Of a DNA stretch of 64,000 nucleotides, positions 8,834 to 19,181 are shown in pieces. Each line of letters begins with the position of its first letter. The stretch's first letter is position 1. The notes beneath the pieces are model-generated. The model had not been told where the DNA came from. It made no database searches and saw nothing but the letters and a program-made list of their open reading frames with translations. Made by a program: the position numbers and the translations under genes. The DNA comes from Agromyces mangrovi (GTDB lineage: Bacteria > Actinomycetota > Actinomycetes > Actinomycetales > Microbacteriaceae), in assembly GCF_030296695.1 (NCBI RefSeq), contig NZ_AP027737.1, positions 682,001 through 746,000 of the forward strand, in the 5' to 3' direction.

Positions 8834-9984
8834 CGCCGGGCGCCGAGCCTCGGCAGTCGGGGCACCTCGACCGCGGCGCCCGCGCCCGACGGCACGACCG
8901 CGACCTGGGAGGCGGCCACGTCGATGTCGTGCGACTCGACGATCAGCTCGATGTCGTCGGGCACCGCGCGCTTGACGACCGCGAGGGCGATCGGGCCGAG
9001 CTCGTGGTGCAGCGCGCTGGAGGTGATCGTGCCCACCGCGCGGCGTTCGGCCTCGGCCTCGGGGCGCTGCTTGATCGCGGAGACGACCTCGCCGTGCGCG
9101 GGCAGCACGGTGTCGGAGCCGTCGAGGTGCAGCATCACGAGTCGCCGGGGCGGCCGGCCGAGGTTGTGCACCTTGGCGACCGTCTCCTGCCCGCGGTAGC
9201 AGCCCTTCGACAGGTGCACGGCCGTGCGCAGCCAGTCGAGCTCGTGCGGCAGCGAGCGGTCGTCGACCTCGGTCGCGAAGCGGGGGCGCCAGGCCGCGAT
9301 GCGCAGTGCCTCGGCGGCGAGCGAGCCGGCCATCCGCACGGTGCCGGCACGGGCGGCGGCGGCGAGCGCCGGGAGCGCGTCGCGCGGCACGAGCAGCTCG
9401 CTCCATTGCCAGTCGGCGGCGGGGTGCTCGGGGTCGGTCGCGTACTGGAACCCGCCGGCGACCACGTGCGCCCACGGGTCGCGCCAGACGAGCGCAACGT
9501 CGTTCGGCGCGGCGACCGCGACGCCGTCGGGCAGGAGCGCCGCGGGGTCGTCGGCCGCGGTGGCGAGCACGGCGAACTCGTCGGTGGCCACCGAGACCTC
9601 GACGCGGAGCATGAATCGCATGCGGTCGAGCCAGGAGCCGAGCGCGTCGGCGTCGCCGCCCTCGGCGACCAGCCAGGTGGCGACGCCGTCGTCGAGCACG
9701 TGCACGGCGTGCTCGACGTGGCCGCCGGCGTCGAGGAACAGCGCCTCCGCCGGCTCCCCCGGTGCGAGGCGCGCGAGCGACTGGCTCGCCATCGAGTCGA
9801 GCCAGCTCAACCGGTCGGGGCCCTCGACGCGCACGACGCCGCGGCCCGAGCAGTCGACGATCGCGAGCCCGCGCTCGAGGTCGCGCTGCTCGACGATCGG
9901 GTTGCCGTAGTGCGCGGGCACGCCCTGGTCGACGCCCTCCGCGGGGACGGCGCCGGGCACGGCGAGGAGCGGGGAATCGGCCAT
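8830..9984 (-). CDS. ygfZ: YgfZ/GcvT-domain folate-binding protein
   Basis: 384 aa. A GcvT-like folate-binding fold with the diagnostic YgfZ signature KGCYRGQET at about residue 240. YgfZ supports repair or assembly of certain iron-sulfur enzymes in a tetrahydrofolate-dependent way. ATG 9984 overlaps the stop of the upstream nitrobindin gene, and its own stop overlaps the FUSC start, so the three are translationally coupled. Confidence 0.92.
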   Translation of the reverse strand: MADSPLLAVPGAVPAEGVDQGVPAHYGNPIVEQRDLERGLAIVDCSGRGVVRVEGPDRLSWLDSMASQSLARLAPGEPAEALFLDAGGHVEHAVHVLDDGVATWLVAEGGDADALGSWLDRMRFMLRVEVSVATDEFAVLATAADDPAALLPDGVAVAAPNDVALVWRDPWAHVVAGGFQYATDPEHPAADWQWSELLVPRDALPALAAAARAGTVRMAGSLAAEALRIAAWRPRFATEVDDRSLPHELDWLRTAVHLSKGCYRGQETVAKVHNLGRPPRRLVMLHLDGSDTVLPAHGEVVSAIKQRPEAEAERRAVGTITSSALHHELGPIALAVVKRAVPDDIELIVESHDIDVAASQVAVVPSGAGAAVEVPRLPRLGARR

Positions 9985-10589
9985 CAGCCGACCTTCGCCA
10001 GTCGGGCCGAGGCGTGGGTGCGGAGGTCCTGCCCGAGCGCCGCGATGTCCCACGCCCAGAGCAGGTGGCTCTCGACGAGCCCGTAGAGGCGGGTTGCTGC
10101 GGCGTAGGGCTTCGCACCCTCGGCGCGCACGACCGCGTCGGTCGCGAGGTCGATGCGCGGGCCCGCGACCCGGCCGAGGTAGAGCTCGCCGACGCCGTCG
10201 GGGTGCACGAGCTGCACCTGGAGGTCGAAGCCGTCGGCGTCGTTGCGCAGCGTCTCGACCGACTCGGCGTCGGCGTACGCGGTCGGCGCGCTCGCAGGCA
10301 GCATCCCCGGCCCGGCATCGCCGTCGCCGAGCTGCCGGGCGAGCCGCCAGTAGCCGATCTCGGAGGGCAGCTCGCGGGCCGAGCCCTCGGGCGCGTCGAG
10401 CAGCCACGCGACCGAGGAGTACTGCAGCACCGGCTGGCCGTCGTGCGCGAACTGCACGCGCTGGCCGAACTCGTACGTCACGGTCTCGTCGCCGACGCGG
10501 TAGTCGATGACGCCCGTGCCCTCCCAGGTGCCGACGAGCCAGGACAGCGGGACGAGTTCCGCCGGCAGGTCGACGGGGATCTCGAGCAT
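9984..10589 (-). CDS. FABP-like nitrobindin (heme-binding beta barrel)
   Basis: 201 aa. The GTWEGTG motif near the N-terminus (consensus GxWxGxG) and a C-terminal region with [12 protein letters not shown] match the bacterial nitrobindin/THAP4-like family, which binds ferric heme and detoxifies peroxynitrite in characterised members. It is preceded by a 39-aa membrane-protein ORF (4-nt gap) and overlaps ygfZ. Confidence 0.88.
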   Translation of the reverse strand: MLEIPVDLPAELVPLSWLVGTWEGTGVIDYRVGDETVTYEFGQRVQFAHDGQPVLQYSSVAWLLDAPEGSARELPSEIGYWRLARQLGDGDAGPGMLPASAPTAYADAESVETLRNDADGFDLQVQLVHPDGVGELYLGRVAGPRIDLATDAVVRAEGAKPYAAATRLYGLVESHLLWAWDIAALGQDLRTHASARLAKVG

Positions 10590-10593
10590 CGTG

Positions 10594-10713
10594 CTAGCGC
10601 TGCCCCGTGAACAGCTTGTAGACGACGACGCCGCTGACCCACGCGATCGCCACGCTCGCGAGGCCGAGCAGTCCGAGGAACACGAGTTCGAGGGCGAAGA
10701 GGGAGGACTCCAT
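10594..10713 (-). CDS. Small single-span membrane protein, 39 aa
   Basis: ATG at 10713 to TAG at 10594. It starts [17 protein letters not shown] and ends with the basic tail [10 protein letters not shown], with one clear membrane helix between. The 9-nt gap to the upstream 94-aa gene, the 4-nt gap to nitrobindin and the intact frame support a real operon member. No strong ribosome site was seen, so coupling to the upstream gene is likely. Function unknown. Confidence 0.65.
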   Translation of the reverse strand: MESSLFALELVFLGLLGLASVAIAWVSGVVVYKLFTGQR

Positions 10714-10722
10714 GCGCCGAGT

Positions 10723-11007
10723 CTAGCCGCTCAGCGCCACCTGGAGGACGCGCACGAGCACGGCGGCGGCCACGATCAGCACGGCACCGCCGAGGCTGTC
10801 GCGCACGCGCGCCAGGTAGCCGGCGGGCGTGCGCGTCGCGAGCTGGAGCGCGAGCGCGAGCACCACGCACCCGCCCAGGCTCACCGACAGCCAGGCGATC
10901 GGCTGCTCGGGCGCGAGCACCAGCACGAGGGCGGATGCCACGAGCGCGACCGCCCACACGGGCACCACGCTCGACCACCACAGCCGGTCCGCGGCACGCT
11001 CGTCCAT
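10723..11007 (-). CDS. Small membrane protein, 94 aa, about three helices
   Basis: Begins [20 protein letters not shown] and has three hydrophobic spans. ATG 11007 is preceded by GGGGAG with good spacing. It is the first gene of the minus-strand operon with the 39-aa protein, nitrobindin, YgfZ and FUSC, and is divergent from glnR. I do not recognise the family. Confidence 0.7.
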   Translation of the reverse strand: MDERAADRLWWSSVVPVWAVALVASALVLVLAPEQPIAWLSVSLGGCVVLALALQLATRTPAGYLARVRDSLGGAVLIVAAAVLVRVLQVALSG

Positions 11008-11077
11008 GTCGTCCACTCCCCGGGCCCCGCGTCGAGCGACCCCGGAGGTCAGGATAGTATGGCCGGACCTTACTACT

Positions 11078-11083
11078 GGAGGG
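11078..11083 (+). promoter_or_regulatory. Ribosome site fixing the GlnR start
   Basis: GGAGGG lies 5 nt before GTG 11089 and so favours that start over ATG 11059, which would add ten residues absent from GlnR homologs. A TAGTAT -10-like element lies at 11055-11060. Confidence 0.6.
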
Positions 11084-11088
11084 TCTGC

Positions 11089-11778
11089 GTGGCGCAGCTG
11101 TTGATCTTGACGTCGGCCGCCGACAACGACGTGCTCCCCGCCCTCGCCCTCCTCACGCATCGCGTTCGCGTCATCCCGGCGTCGCCGGACCAGCTCGTGC
11201 GCGCACCCGACTCCGACCTCGTCTTCGTCGACGCGCGGTCGAACCTCGCGGGTGCGAAGGCGCTCTGCCAGATCCTGCGCACGACCGGGCTGAGCGTGCC
11301 CCTCATCCTCGTCGTGACCGAGGGCGGCCTGACGGCGGTGAGCCCGGACTGGGGCGTCGACGACGTGGTCCTCGAGTCGGCGGGCCCGGCGGAGGTCGAC
11401 GCGCGCGTGCGCCTCACGATCGGCCGCGCCGCCACCGCGCCGGCGTCCGAGCGCATCCAGACCTCCGGCGTGGTGATCGACGAGGCGAGCTACTCGGCGA
11501 AGGTGCACGGCAAGCCGCTCGACCTCACCTACAAGGAGTTCGAGCTGCTGCGTTTCCTCGCCGCGCATCCGTCCCGCGTGTTCACCCGCGAGCAGCTGCT
11601 CAGCGAGGTGTGGGGCTACGACTACTTCGGCGGCACGCGCACGGTCGACGTGCACGTGCGGCGCCTGCGCGCGAAGCTCGGCGACCTCGAGGGGCTCATC
11701 GGCACCGTGCGCAACGTCGGCTACCGGTTCAACGTCCACGAGGAGGACGAGCGCGACCTGCCCGTCTCGGCGAGCTGA
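11089..11778 (+). CDS. glnR: GlnR-type orphan OmpR-family regulator
   Basis: 229 aa. The N-terminal atypical receiver ([12 protein letters not shown], then [21 protein letters not shown]) closely follows streptomycete GlnR. The winged-helix domain contains [22 protein letters not shown] and a C-terminal [15 protein letters not shown] and VRNVGYRF. GlnR controls nitrogen assimilation (glnA, amt and others) without a cognate kinase, and no kinase is adjacent here. GTG 11089 is chosen on its ribosome site. Confidence 0.88.
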   Translation: MAQLLILTSAADNDVLPALALLTHRVRVIPASPDQLVRAPDSDLVFVDARSNLAGAKALCQILRTTGLSVPLILVVTEGGLTAVSPDWGVDDVVLESAGPAEVDARVRLTIGRAATAPASERIQTSGVVIDEASYSAKVHGKPLDLTYKEFELLRFLAAHPSRVFTREQLLSEVWGYDYFGGTRTVDVHVRRLRAKLGDLEGLIGTVRNVGYRFNVHEEDERDLPVSAS

Positions 11779-11795
11779 CGGCGCCCCGGCGAACG

Positions 11796-11817
11796 TGTAA
11801 CCGGGCGTTCACGCCGG
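11796..11817 (+). promoter_or_regulatory. Weak PHO-box-like repeat before ppk
   Basis: TGTAACCGGGC followed immediately by GTTCACGCCGG, two 11-bp units that partly match GTTCACCCGGC, about 40 nt before the ppk start. ppk is Pho-regulated in streptomycetes, so this is plausible but the first unit is poor. Confidence 0.35.
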
Positions 11818-11855
11818 CGGCCACACCCCGGCGACGCCGGTGGCATGATGAGGGG

Positions 11856-14039
11856 ATGAACGCCGACGCCACCCTCACCGAGAGCGAAGAGCGGACCAGC
11901 AGCGACTTCGACGACGACTTCGAGCCGCTCGACACCGCGGGCGCACCCGAACTCCCCGACGCCCGCTACCTCGACCGCGAGCTGAGCTGGCTGGCGTTCA
12001 ACCAGCGGGTGCTCGAACTCGCCGAGGACCCGACGCTGCCGGTGCTCGAGCGCGCGAACTTCCTCGCGATCTTCGCGTCGAACCTCGATGAGTTCTTCAT
12101 GGTGCGGGTCGCCGGCCTGAAGCGCCGCATCACGACCGGCCTCGCGGTGCCGACCAACGTCGGGCGCGCGCCGGCCGACGTGCTGAGCGACATCTCCCAG
12201 GCGGCGCACGAGCTGCAGGAGCGGCATGCGCGCGCCTACCAGGAGCTGGTCCGCCCGGCACTCGCCGATGCCGGCGTGCGCATCGTCGCCTGGCACGACC
12301 TCGGCGAGGCCGAGCAGGAGCGGCTCGACGACTACTTCGCGGCGCAGATCTTCCCGGTGCTCATGCCATTGGCGGTCGACCCGGCGCATCCGTTCCCCTA
12401 CATCTCGGGTCTCTCGCTGAACCTGTCGGTGCGCGTGCGCAACAGCCGTACCGGCAGGCAGGAGTTCGCGCGCGTGAAGGTGCCGCAGATGCTGCCGCGC
12501 TACATCAAGGTGAGCGACGAGGAGACCGTCGACGACGCCCGCTACATCTCGCTCGAGTCGCTCATCGCGAACCATCTCTCCGACCTCTTCCCGGGCATGG
12601 ACGTGCTCGACCACCACGTCTTCCGCGTCACCCGCAACGAGGACGTGGAGATCGAGGAGGACGAGACCGAGAACCTGATCAAGGCGCTCGAGAAGGAGCT
12701 CCTCCGACGCCGGTTCGGGCCGCCCATCCGCCTCGAGATCACCGACGACATGGACGACGTGACGCTGGGCCTGCTGGTGCGCGAGCTCGACGTGACCGAG
12801 CAGGAGGTCTACCGCCTGCCCGCACCGCTCGACCTCGGCGGCCTGTTCGACATCGCGAAGATCGACCGCCCCGACCTGCACTACCCGCCGCACGTGCCCA
12901 CGACCGCGCTGCAGCTGCGGCCGTCGGAGTCGAACCTCGACGCCGACGTGTTCGCCGCGATCGACCGGCGCGACGTGCTCGTGCACCACCCGTACGAGTC
13001 GTTCGCGACGAGCGTCCAGGCGTTCCTCGAGCAGGCGGCCGCCGACCCCGACGTGCTGGCGATCAAGCAGACGCTCTACCGCACCTCGGGCGACAGCCCC
13101 ATCATCGAGGCGCTCATCGACGCCGCCGAGGCGGGCAAGCAGGTGCTCGCACTCGTGGAGATCAAGGCCCGGTTCGACGAGGCCGCGAACATCACCTGGG
13201 CGCGCAAGCTCGAGAAGGCCGGCGTGCACGTCGTGTACGGACTCGTCGGGCTGAAGACGCACTGCAAGCTCGCGCTCGTCATCCGCCAGGAGAAGGGCGA
13301 GCTGCGCCACTACAGCCACATCGGCACGGGCAACTACAACCCGAAGACGAGCCGGCTGTACGAGGACATGGGGCTGTTCACCGCCGACGGGCAGGTCGGC
13401 AAGGACCTCACGCGCCTGTTCAACGAGCTGTCGGGCTACGCGATCGAGAAGAAGTTCAAGCGTCTGCTGGTCGCGCCGCTGCACCTGCGGAAGGGGCTGC
13501 TGAAGCGCATCGCGCAGGAGGCGCGCAACGCCGAGGAGGGCAAGCCCAGCGGCATCCGCATCAAGGTCAACTCGATGGTCGACGAGGCGATCATCGACGC
13601 GCTCTACCGCGCGTCGAACGCGGGCGTGCCGGTCGAGGTGTGGGTGCGCGGCATCTGCAGCCTGAAGCCGGGCGTGCCGGGCATGAGCGAGCACATCCGG
13701 GTGCGGTCGGTGCTCGGCCGCTACCTCGAGCACTCGCGCATCTTCTCGTTCCACAACGACGGCGAGCCGGAGGTGTTCATCGGCAGCGCCGACATGATGC
13801 ACCGCAACCTCGACCGCAGGGTCGAGGCGCTCGTGCGCCTCACCGACCGCGGCCACATCGCCGAGGTCGGGGCGAATTTCGACAAGGCCATGGACGACGG
13901 CACGTCGTCGTGGTGGCTCGGCGCGGACGGCGTCTGGGAGCGGCACTCGACGGACGCGGAGGGACGCCCGCTGGACGACCTGCAGAACTGGCTCATGCAG
14001 CAGATCGGCCAGCGCACCCGCACGGGAACCCGACGGTGA
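11856..14039 (+). CDS. ppk: Polyphosphate kinase 1
   Basis: 727 aa. Reversibly transfers the ATP gamma-phosphate to inorganic polyphosphate through a phospho-histidine. The N domain starts [20 protein letters not shown]; the PLD-like catalytic domains contain [26 protein letters not shown], and the catalytic His in [17 protein letters not shown] 11856 directly abuts AGGGG, too close for a normal ribosome site, so the start or mode of initiation is uncertain. The stop overlaps the MutT1-like gene by 4 bp. Confidence 0.96.
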   Translation: MNADATLTESEERTSSDFDDDFEPLDTAGAPELPDARYLDRELSWLAFNQRVLELAEDPTLPVLERANFLAIFASNLDEFFMVRVAGLKRRITTGLAVPTNVGRAPADVLSDISQAAHELQERHARAYQELVRPALADAGVRIVAWHDLGEAEQERLDDYFAAQIFPVLMPLAVDPAHPFPYISGLSLNLSVRVRNSRTGRQEFARVKVPQMLPRYIKVSDEETVDDARYISLESLIANHLSDLFPGMDVLDHHVFRVTRNEDVEIEEDETENLIKALEKELLRRRFGPPIRLEITDDMDDVTLGLLVRELDVTEQEVYRLPAPLDLGGLFDIAKIDRPDLHYPPHVPTTALQLRPSESNLDADVFAAIDRRDVLVHHPYESFATSVQAFLEQAAADPDVLAIKQTLYRTSGDSPIIEALIDAAEAGKQVLALVEIKARFDEAANITWARKLEKAGVHVVYGLVGLKTHCKLALVIRQEKGELRHYSHIGTGNYNPKTSRLYEDMGLFTADGQVGKDLTRLFNELSGYAIEKKFKRLLVAPLHLRKGLLKRIAQEARNAEEGKPSGIRIKVNSMVDEAIIDALYRASNAGVPVEVWVRGICSLKPGVPGMSEHIRVRSVLGRYLEHSRIFSFHNDGEPEVFIGSADMMHRNLDRRVEALVRLTDRGHIAEVGANFDKAMDDGTSSWWLGADGVWERHSTDAEGRPLDDLQNWLMQQIGQRTRTGTRR

Positions 14040-14977
14040 GCGCGGCCGCCGTCTACGCGGCCGGGGCCGTCTGCTGGCGGTGGATCGACGGGCGCATCCA
14101 CGTGCTCGTCGTGCACCGCACGCAGCAGGGCGACGTCACCATCCCCAAGGGCAAGGTCGACCCCGGCGAGAGCCTCCCGCAGACCGCGGTGCGCGAGATC
14201 AAGGAGGAGACCGGCCTCTCGATCGCGCTCGGGGTGCCGCTCGGCGAGATCCGCTACCTCATGCCGAACGGTCGCGAGAAGGTCGTGCACTACTGGGCGG
14301 GCGAGGTCACCGACGACGCCATCCGGAGGTCGACCTTCGTGCCGAACGGCGAGATCGCGGCACTCGAATGGGTCACGCTCAAGCGCGCCCGGAGCTACCT
14401 GAGCTACGAGTCCGACGTCGTGCTGCTCGAGCGGTTCGCGGCGCTGGTCGACGACGGGGTGACGAGCACGGTGCCGCTGATCGTGCTGCGGCACGGCAAG
14501 GCCAGGTCGCGCAGCGGTTGGGGCAAGAAGGACGACTCGGCGCGGCCGCTGGTCGCGCGCGGCGTCGCGCAGGCCGCCGCGCTGGCGCCGACGCTCGCAG
14601 CCTGGTCGCCGACCCGCATCGTGTCGAGTCCGGCCGTGCGCTGCGTGACGACGGTCGCGCCCCTGGCGGCCGACGCGCACATCGAGATCAAGCGCAGCGA
14701 CGACCTCTCGCAGGCGTCGTGGGAGGCGGGCACCGCGAACGTCCGGCGGGTCGTCGGCAAGCGGGTGCGCGCCCGCAAGCCGGCCGTCATCTGCAGCCAC
14801 CGGCCCGTGCTGCCGGACATCATGCGCGAGATCGCGCTCGCGACCGGCACGCCGATCGGCACCTACGCCGAGGATGCGGCCGAGATGGATGCCGGCGGGT
14901 TCAGCGTCGTGCACCTCTCGACCGAGAACCCGGCGTCCGGGATCGTCGCGCTCGAGACGCATCCCGCGCGCCCCTGA
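14036..14977 (+). CDS. mutT1: MutT1-like Nudix hydrolase / histidine phosphatase fusion
   Basis: 313 aa. The N-terminal Nudix domain has a complete Nudix box spanning about residues 42-64 (G-x5-E-x7-REIKEETGL). The C-terminal domain is a histidine phosphatase with [10 protein letters not shown] and a second His in ICSHRP. Mycobacterial MutT1 has the same two-domain build, sanitises 8-oxo-dGTP and cleaves diadenosine polyphosphates, and also sits next to ppk. GTG 14036 overlaps the ppk stop (GTGA). Confidence 0.93.
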   Translation: MSAAAVYAAGAVCWRWIDGRIHVLVVHRTQQGDVTIPKGKVDPGESLPQTAVREIKEETGLSIALGVPLGEIRYLMPNGREKVVHYWAGEVTDDAIRRSTFVPNGEIAALEWVTLKRARSYLSYESDVVLLERFAALVDDGVTSTVPLIVLRHGKARSRSGWGKKDDSARPLVARGVAQAAALAPTLAAWSPTRIVSSPAVRCVTTVAPLAADAHIEIKRSDDLSQASWEAGTANVRRVVGKRVRARKPAVICSHRPVLPDIMREIALATGTPIGTYAEDAAEMDAGGFSVVHLSTENPASGIVALETHPARP

Positions 14978-15009
14978 CTCCGGGTCGGACCACCCGCTGG
15001 TTCCGTGCC

Positions 15010-15031
15010 GTTCACCTCCCGTTCACCGATG
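15010..15031 (+). promoter_or_regulatory. PHO box upstream of pstS
   Basis: Two direct repeats, GTTCACCTCCC at 15010 and GTTCACCGATG at 15021, exactly 11 bp apart, about 90 nt before the pstS GTG. This is the textbook PhoP/RegX3 operator and predicts phosphate-starvation induction of the pst operon. Confidence 0.85.
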
Positions 15032-15122
15032 GGGAGACGACGCGTCACTCGTGCTGCGTACCGTCGCTCGCGTGCCGGAGATCTCCGGCCGTCACCTGCA
15101 TCCGAACCCGGAAGGGAATCAC

Positions 15123-16217
15123 GTGAATCTCAAGCGTTTCGGCGCCCCCGCCGCAATCGCCGCCGCCGCAGCACTCGCGCTCAGCTCCTGCGCGGCCAAC
15201 GAGGGAGGCTCCTCGTCCGACGACACCACCGACTCGTCGCTCTCCGGCACCCTCGTGGGTGCAGGCGCCTCGTCGCAGGGCTCCGCTCAGGAGGCCTGGA
15301 TCGCCGCGTTCCAGACCGCGAACCCCGACGTGACCGTCAACTACGACCCGTCGGGCTCGGGCGCCGGTCGCGAGACGTTCCAGGAGGGCGCCAGCGACTT
15401 CGCCGGTTCCGACCGTGCGTTCAACGACGAGGAGATCGCCGAGGGCAACTTCCAGGCCTGCGCTCCCGACACGAACATCATCGAGCTGCCGCTGTACATC
15501 TCGCCGATCGCCGTGATCTTCAACCTCGAGGGCGTCGAGACGCTGAACCTCGACGCCGACACCCTCGCCGGCATCTTCGGCGGCGAGATCACCAACTGGA
15601 ACGACGACGCGATCGTCGAGCAGAACGACGGCGTCGAGCTGCCCGACCTGGCCATCACCGCCGTGCACCGTGCCGACGACTCGGGCACCACCGAGAACTT
15701 CACCGAGTACCTCGGTGCGGCTGCTCCCGACTTGTGGACCTACGAGGCCGACGGCGTCTGGCCGTTCGAGGGCGGCGAGGCCGCCCAGGGCACCTCGGGC
15801 GTCGTCGACGCCGTGACCAACGGCACCGGCACCATCGGCTACGCCGACGCGTCGCGCGCCGGCGACCTCGGCACCGTCGCGGTCAAGGTCGGCGAGGAGT
15901 ACGTGCCGTACTCGCCCGAGGCCGCTGCCGCGATCGTCGACGCGTCGCCGTTCGTCGAGGGCCGCTCGGAGTTCGACCTCGCGATCGAGCTCCAGCGCGA
16001 CACGACCGAGTCGGGCACCTACCCGATCGTGCTGGTCAGCTACCTCGTCGCCTGCGAGCAGTACGCCGACTCGGCCAACGTCGAGCTCGTGAAGGCGTAC
16101 CTCGGCTACATCGCCAGCCCCGAGGGCCAGGACGCGTCGGCCGAGTCCGCCGGTTCGGCTCCGATCTCGGAGAACCTGCGCGAGCTCGCCACCGCTGCGA
16201 TCGACTCGATCCAGTAA
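15123..16217 (+). CDS. pstS: Phosphate-binding lipoprotein PstS
   Basis: 364 aa. Signal peptide and lipobox LSSC near residue 22 anchor it outside the membrane. Phosphate-binding motifs: GAGASSQGSAQEAW, DPSGSGAGRETF, DFAGSDRAF, and HRADDSGTTENFTEYL. It delivers phosphate to PstCA. GTG 15123 is preceded by GGAAGGGA. First gene of pstSCAB; a strong hairpin follows, which should allow a higher pstS level than its transporter partners. Confidence 0.97.
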   Translation: MNLKRFGAPAAIAAAAALALSSCAANEGGSSSDDTTDSSLSGTLVGAGASSQGSAQEAWIAAFQTANPDVTVNYDPSGSGAGRETFQEGASDFAGSDRAFNDEEIAEGNFQACAPDTNIIELPLYISPIAVIFNLEGVETLNLDADTLAGIFGGEITNWNDDAIVEQNDGVELPDLAITAVHRADDSGTTENFTEYLGAAAPDLWTYEADGVWPFEGGEAAQGTSGVVDAVTNGTGTIGYADASRAGDLGTVAVKVGEEYVPYSPEAAAAIVDASPFVEGRSEFDLAIELQRDTTESGTYPIVLVSYLVACEQYADSANVELVKAYLGYIASPEGQDASAESAGSAPISENLRELATAAIDSIQ

Positions 16218-16230
16218 TTCGGCATAGGTT

Positions 16231-16274
16231 GGAGCCCGACCCCGTGAGAGGCGTTTCGCACGGGGTCGGGCTCC
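16231..16274 (+). terminator. Intercistronic hairpin between pstS and pstC
   Basis: A perfect 16-bp stem (16231-16246 with 16259-16274) and 12-nt loop start 13 nt after the pstS stop. No T run. It probably attenuates read-through or protects the pstS mRNA end, giving excess binding protein. Confidence 0.75.
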
Positions 16275-16323
16275 ACCGGCCCGGCCTCCAGCCCGCACCA
16301 TTGACGACGAGGATCCGAACCCG

Positions 16324-17268
16324 ATGACGACGACCACCCAGGCCCCTCCCATCCGGGGCAAGCAACGAGCAGGCGACCGCGTCTTCTCGGGATCGGCCGT
16401 CTTCGCCGGCGCGATGATCCTGGTGACGCTCGGCGCCGTCGCGATCTTCCTGATCGTCCAGTCGGTCCCGGCACTGTTCGCCACCTCCGAGAACGCGTCG
16501 ATCCTCACCACCAACTTCTGGGACTACGTCTGGCCGCTGCTGTTCGGCACGGTCTGGGCCGCCGCCCTCGCGCTCATCATCGCGACGCCGCTCTCCATCG
16601 GCATCGCGCTCTTCATCTCGCACTACGCTCCGCGCCGCCTCGCCTCGGCGCTCGGCTACATCGTCGACCTGCTCGCCGCCGTGCCGTCGGTCGTCTTCGG
16701 CCTCTGGGGCATCGGCGTGCTGGCCCCGGCGGTCCAGCCGCTGTACAGCTGGCTCGTCGACAACATGGGCTGGTTCCCGCTCTTCGCCGGCCCGGTCTCC
16801 GGCACCGGCCGCACCATCCTCACCGCCGCCGTCGTGCTCGCCGTGATGGTGCTGCCGATCATGACCGCCATCAACCGCGAGGTCTTCCTGCAGACGCCGG
16901 TGCTGCACGAGGAGGCCGCGCTCGCCCTCGGCGCGACACGCTGGGAGATGATCCGCACCGCGGTCCTCCCGTTCGGCGCCCCGGGCATGCTCTCCGCCGG
17001 CGTGCTGGGCCTCGGCCGTGCGCTCGGCGAGACCATGGCGGTCGCCATGGTGCTGTCGGCCACCGGCGCCGTCACCTTCCAGCTGCTCACCTCGGTGAAC
17101 CCCTCCACCATCGCGGCGAACATCGCCCTGAGCTTCCCCGAGGCGTACGGCATCAACATCAACGTGCTGATCGCGACCGGCCTCATCCTCTTCATCGTCA
17201 CGTTCGGCGTCAACGCGCTCGCCCGCTGGGTCGTGAGCCGCCGCAAGGAATTCTCGGGAGCGAACTGA
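16324..17268 (+). CDS. pstC: Phosphate ABC transporter permease PstC
   Basis: 314 aa, about six membrane helices, with the PstC-type EAA loop (LHEEAALALGATRWEMIRTAVLPFGAPGM). Forms the membrane channel with PstA. ATG 16324 follows a GAGGAT ribosome-like site. The last base of its stop is shared with the pstA start (TGATG). Confidence 0.96.
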   Translation: MTTTTQAPPIRGKQRAGDRVFSGSAVFAGAMILVTLGAVAIFLIVQSVPALFATSENASILTTNFWDYVWPLLFGTVWAAALALIIATPLSIGIALFISHYAPRRLASALGYIVDLLAAVPSVVFGLWGIGVLAPAVQPLYSWLVDNMGWFPLFAGPVSGTGRTILTAAVVLAVMVLPIMTAINREVFLQTPVLHEEAALALGATRWEMIRTAVLPFGAPGMLSAGVLGLGRALGETMAVAMVLSATGAVTFQLLTSVNPSTIAANIALSFPEAYGININVLIATGLILFIVTFGVNALARWVVSRRKEFSGAN

Positions 17269-18362
17269 TGGCCACCACGACCACCCGACCCGCTGCCTCC
17301 TCGACCTCGGTCGAGAACTCGCTCGCAGCGGCGAAGCTCCCCACCTACGCCCTCTGGATCGTCTTCGGCGTCTCGTTCGCCGTGGTCGGCGCCGTGCTGC
17401 TGCTGATCGCGATCGCCTCCGAGTCCGAGTTCAACTACGCCGGCTGGCTCATCATCGGCGGGCTCCTCTACGCGCTCAGCACCTGGCTGTTCTCCTCGCT
17501 CGTCGAGGGACGCCGCCGCGGCATGGACCGCTTCATCACGGCGCTCGTGATCGGGGCGTTCGTCATCGCGATGATCCCGCTGATCTCGGTCACCTGGACC
17601 GTGGTCAGCCTCGGCGCGGCCCGATTCGACATCGAGTTCTTCTCCTACTCGATGCGCAACGTCACCGGCGAGGGCGGTGGCGCCCTGCACGCCATCATCG
17701 GCACGCTCGAGATGACCGGCATGGCCGCGCTCATCTCGATCCCGATCGGCCTCATGACCTCGATCTACCTGGTCGAGTACGGCCGCGGCGCCGTCGCGCG
17801 CGGCATCACCTTCCTCGTGGACGTCATGACGGGCATCCCCTCGATCGTCGCGGGCCTGTTCGCCTACTCGCTGTTCTCGATCTTCCTCGGACCCGGCACC
17901 CGTACCGGCTTCGCCGGATCGATCGCCCTCGCGGTGCTGATGATCCCGGTCGTCGTGCGCTCGAGCGAGGAGATGCTGCGGCTCGTGCCGAACGAGCTCC
18001 GCGAGGCCTCCTACGCGCTCGGCGTGCCGAAGTGGCTCACGATCGTGAAGGTCGTGCTGCCCACCTCGATCGCCGGCATCACGACCGGCATCATGCTCTC
18101 GATCGCGCGCGTCATCGGCGAGACCGCCCCGCTGCTCATCGCCGCGGGCTTCACCGCGAGCATGAACTACAACCTGTTCGAGGGCCGCATGAGTTCACTC
18201 CCCGTGTTCGTGTACACGCAGTACGCGAACCAGGGCAACCCGCCCGAGGCCTACCTCGATCGGGCGTGGGCCGGTGCGCTCACCCTGATCATCATCGTCA
18301 TGGCCCTCAACCTCGTCGCGCGCCTCGTCGCCCGCACCTTCGCCCCGAAGACCGGCCGTTAG
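17268..18362 (+). CDS. pstA: Phosphate ABC transporter permease PstA
   Basis: 364 aa. Longer N-terminus than typical PstA, with extra helices before the core. EAA-loop sequence ELREASYALGVPKWLTIVKVVLPTSIAGI and the conserved MTGIPSIVAGLFAYSLF identify it. Pairs with PstC and PstB. Translation is coupled to pstC by a 1-nt overlap. Confidence 0.95.
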   Translation: MATTTTRPAASSTSVENSLAAAKLPTYALWIVFGVSFAVVGAVLLLIAIASESEFNYAGWLIIGGLLYALSTWLFSSLVEGRRRGMDRFITALVIGAFVIAMIPLISVTWTVVSLGAARFDIEFFSYSMRNVTGEGGGALHAIIGTLEMTGMAALISIPIGLMTSIYLVEYGRGAVARGITFLVDVMTGIPSIVAGLFAYSLFSIFLGPGTRTGFAGSIALAVLMIPVVVRSSEEMLRLVPNELREASYALGVPKWLTIVKVVLPTSIAGITTGIMLSIARVIGETAPLLIAAGFTASMNYNLFEGRMSSLPVFVYTQYANQGNPPEAYLDRAWAGALTLIIIVMALNLVARLVARTFAPKTGR

Positions 18363-18380
18363 GGCCAGCAAAGGAAACCC

Positions 18381-19160
18381 GTGTCCAAGCGCATCGAAGT
18401 CAACGACCTCAACGTCTACTACGGCAAGTTCCGCGCCGTGGAGGGCGTGAGCCTCGAGATCGAACCCCGCTCCGTCACGGCCTTCATCGGGCCGTCCGGC
18501 TGCGGCAAGACCACCTTTCTCCGCACGCTCAACCGCATGCACGAGGTCACCCCCGGGGCATCCGTCGAGGGCGAGGTGCTCATCGACGGCAACAACCTGT
18601 ACGGCCAGGGCGTCGACCCGGTGCTCGTGCGTCGCCAGGTGGGCATGGTCTTCCAGCGCCCGAACCCGTTCCCGACCATGTCGATCCGCGAGAACGTGCT
18701 GGCGGGCGTGAAGCTCAACAACCGCCGCATCTCGAAGAAGGACGCCGACGACCTCGTCGAGCAGTCGCTGCAGGGCGCCAACCTCTGGAACGAGGTCAAG
18801 GACCGCCTCGACCGCCCCGGCTCGGGCCTCTCGGGCGGCCAGCAGCAGCGCCTCTGCATCGCGCGCACCATCGCGGTCTCCCCCGAGGTCATCCTCATGG
18901 ACGAGCCGTGCTCGGCCCTCGACCCGATCTCGACGCTCGCGATCGAGGACCTCATCGAGGAGCTGAAGAAGGAGTACACGATCGTGATCGTGACCCACAA
19001 CATGCAGCAGGCCTCGCGCGTGTCCGACAAGACCGCGTTCTTCAACATCGCCGGCACCGGCAAGCCCGGCAAGCTCATCGAGTACGACGACACCACGACG
19101 ATCTTCTCCAACCCGACCCAGAAGTCGACCGAGGACTACGTCTCGGGCCGCTTCGGGTAG
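18381..19160 (+). CDS. pstB: Phosphate ABC transporter ATP-binding protein PstB
   Basis: 259 aa. Walker [11 protein letters not shown], signature [14 protein letters not shown], Walker [14 protein letters not shown] and the H-loop THNMQQ are intact. Powers phosphate import and, with PhoU, signals to SenX3. GTG 18381 is preceded by AAAGGAAA. Last gene of the pst operon. Confidence 0.97.
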   Translation: MSKRIEVNDLNVYYGKFRAVEGVSLEIEPRSVTAFIGPSGCGKTTFLRTLNRMHEVTPGASVEGEVLIDGNNLYGQGVDPVLVRRQVGMVFQRPNPFPTMSIRENVLAGVKLNNRRISKKDADDLVEQSLQGANLWNEVKDRLDRPGSGLSGGQQQRLCIARTIAVSPEVILMDEPCSALDPISTLAIEDLIEELKKEYTIVIVTHNMQQASRVSDKTAFFNIAGTGKPGKLIEYDDTTTIFSNPTQKSTEDYVSGRFG

Positions 19161-19181
19161 GCAGGGCCCGGCAGAAACAGT

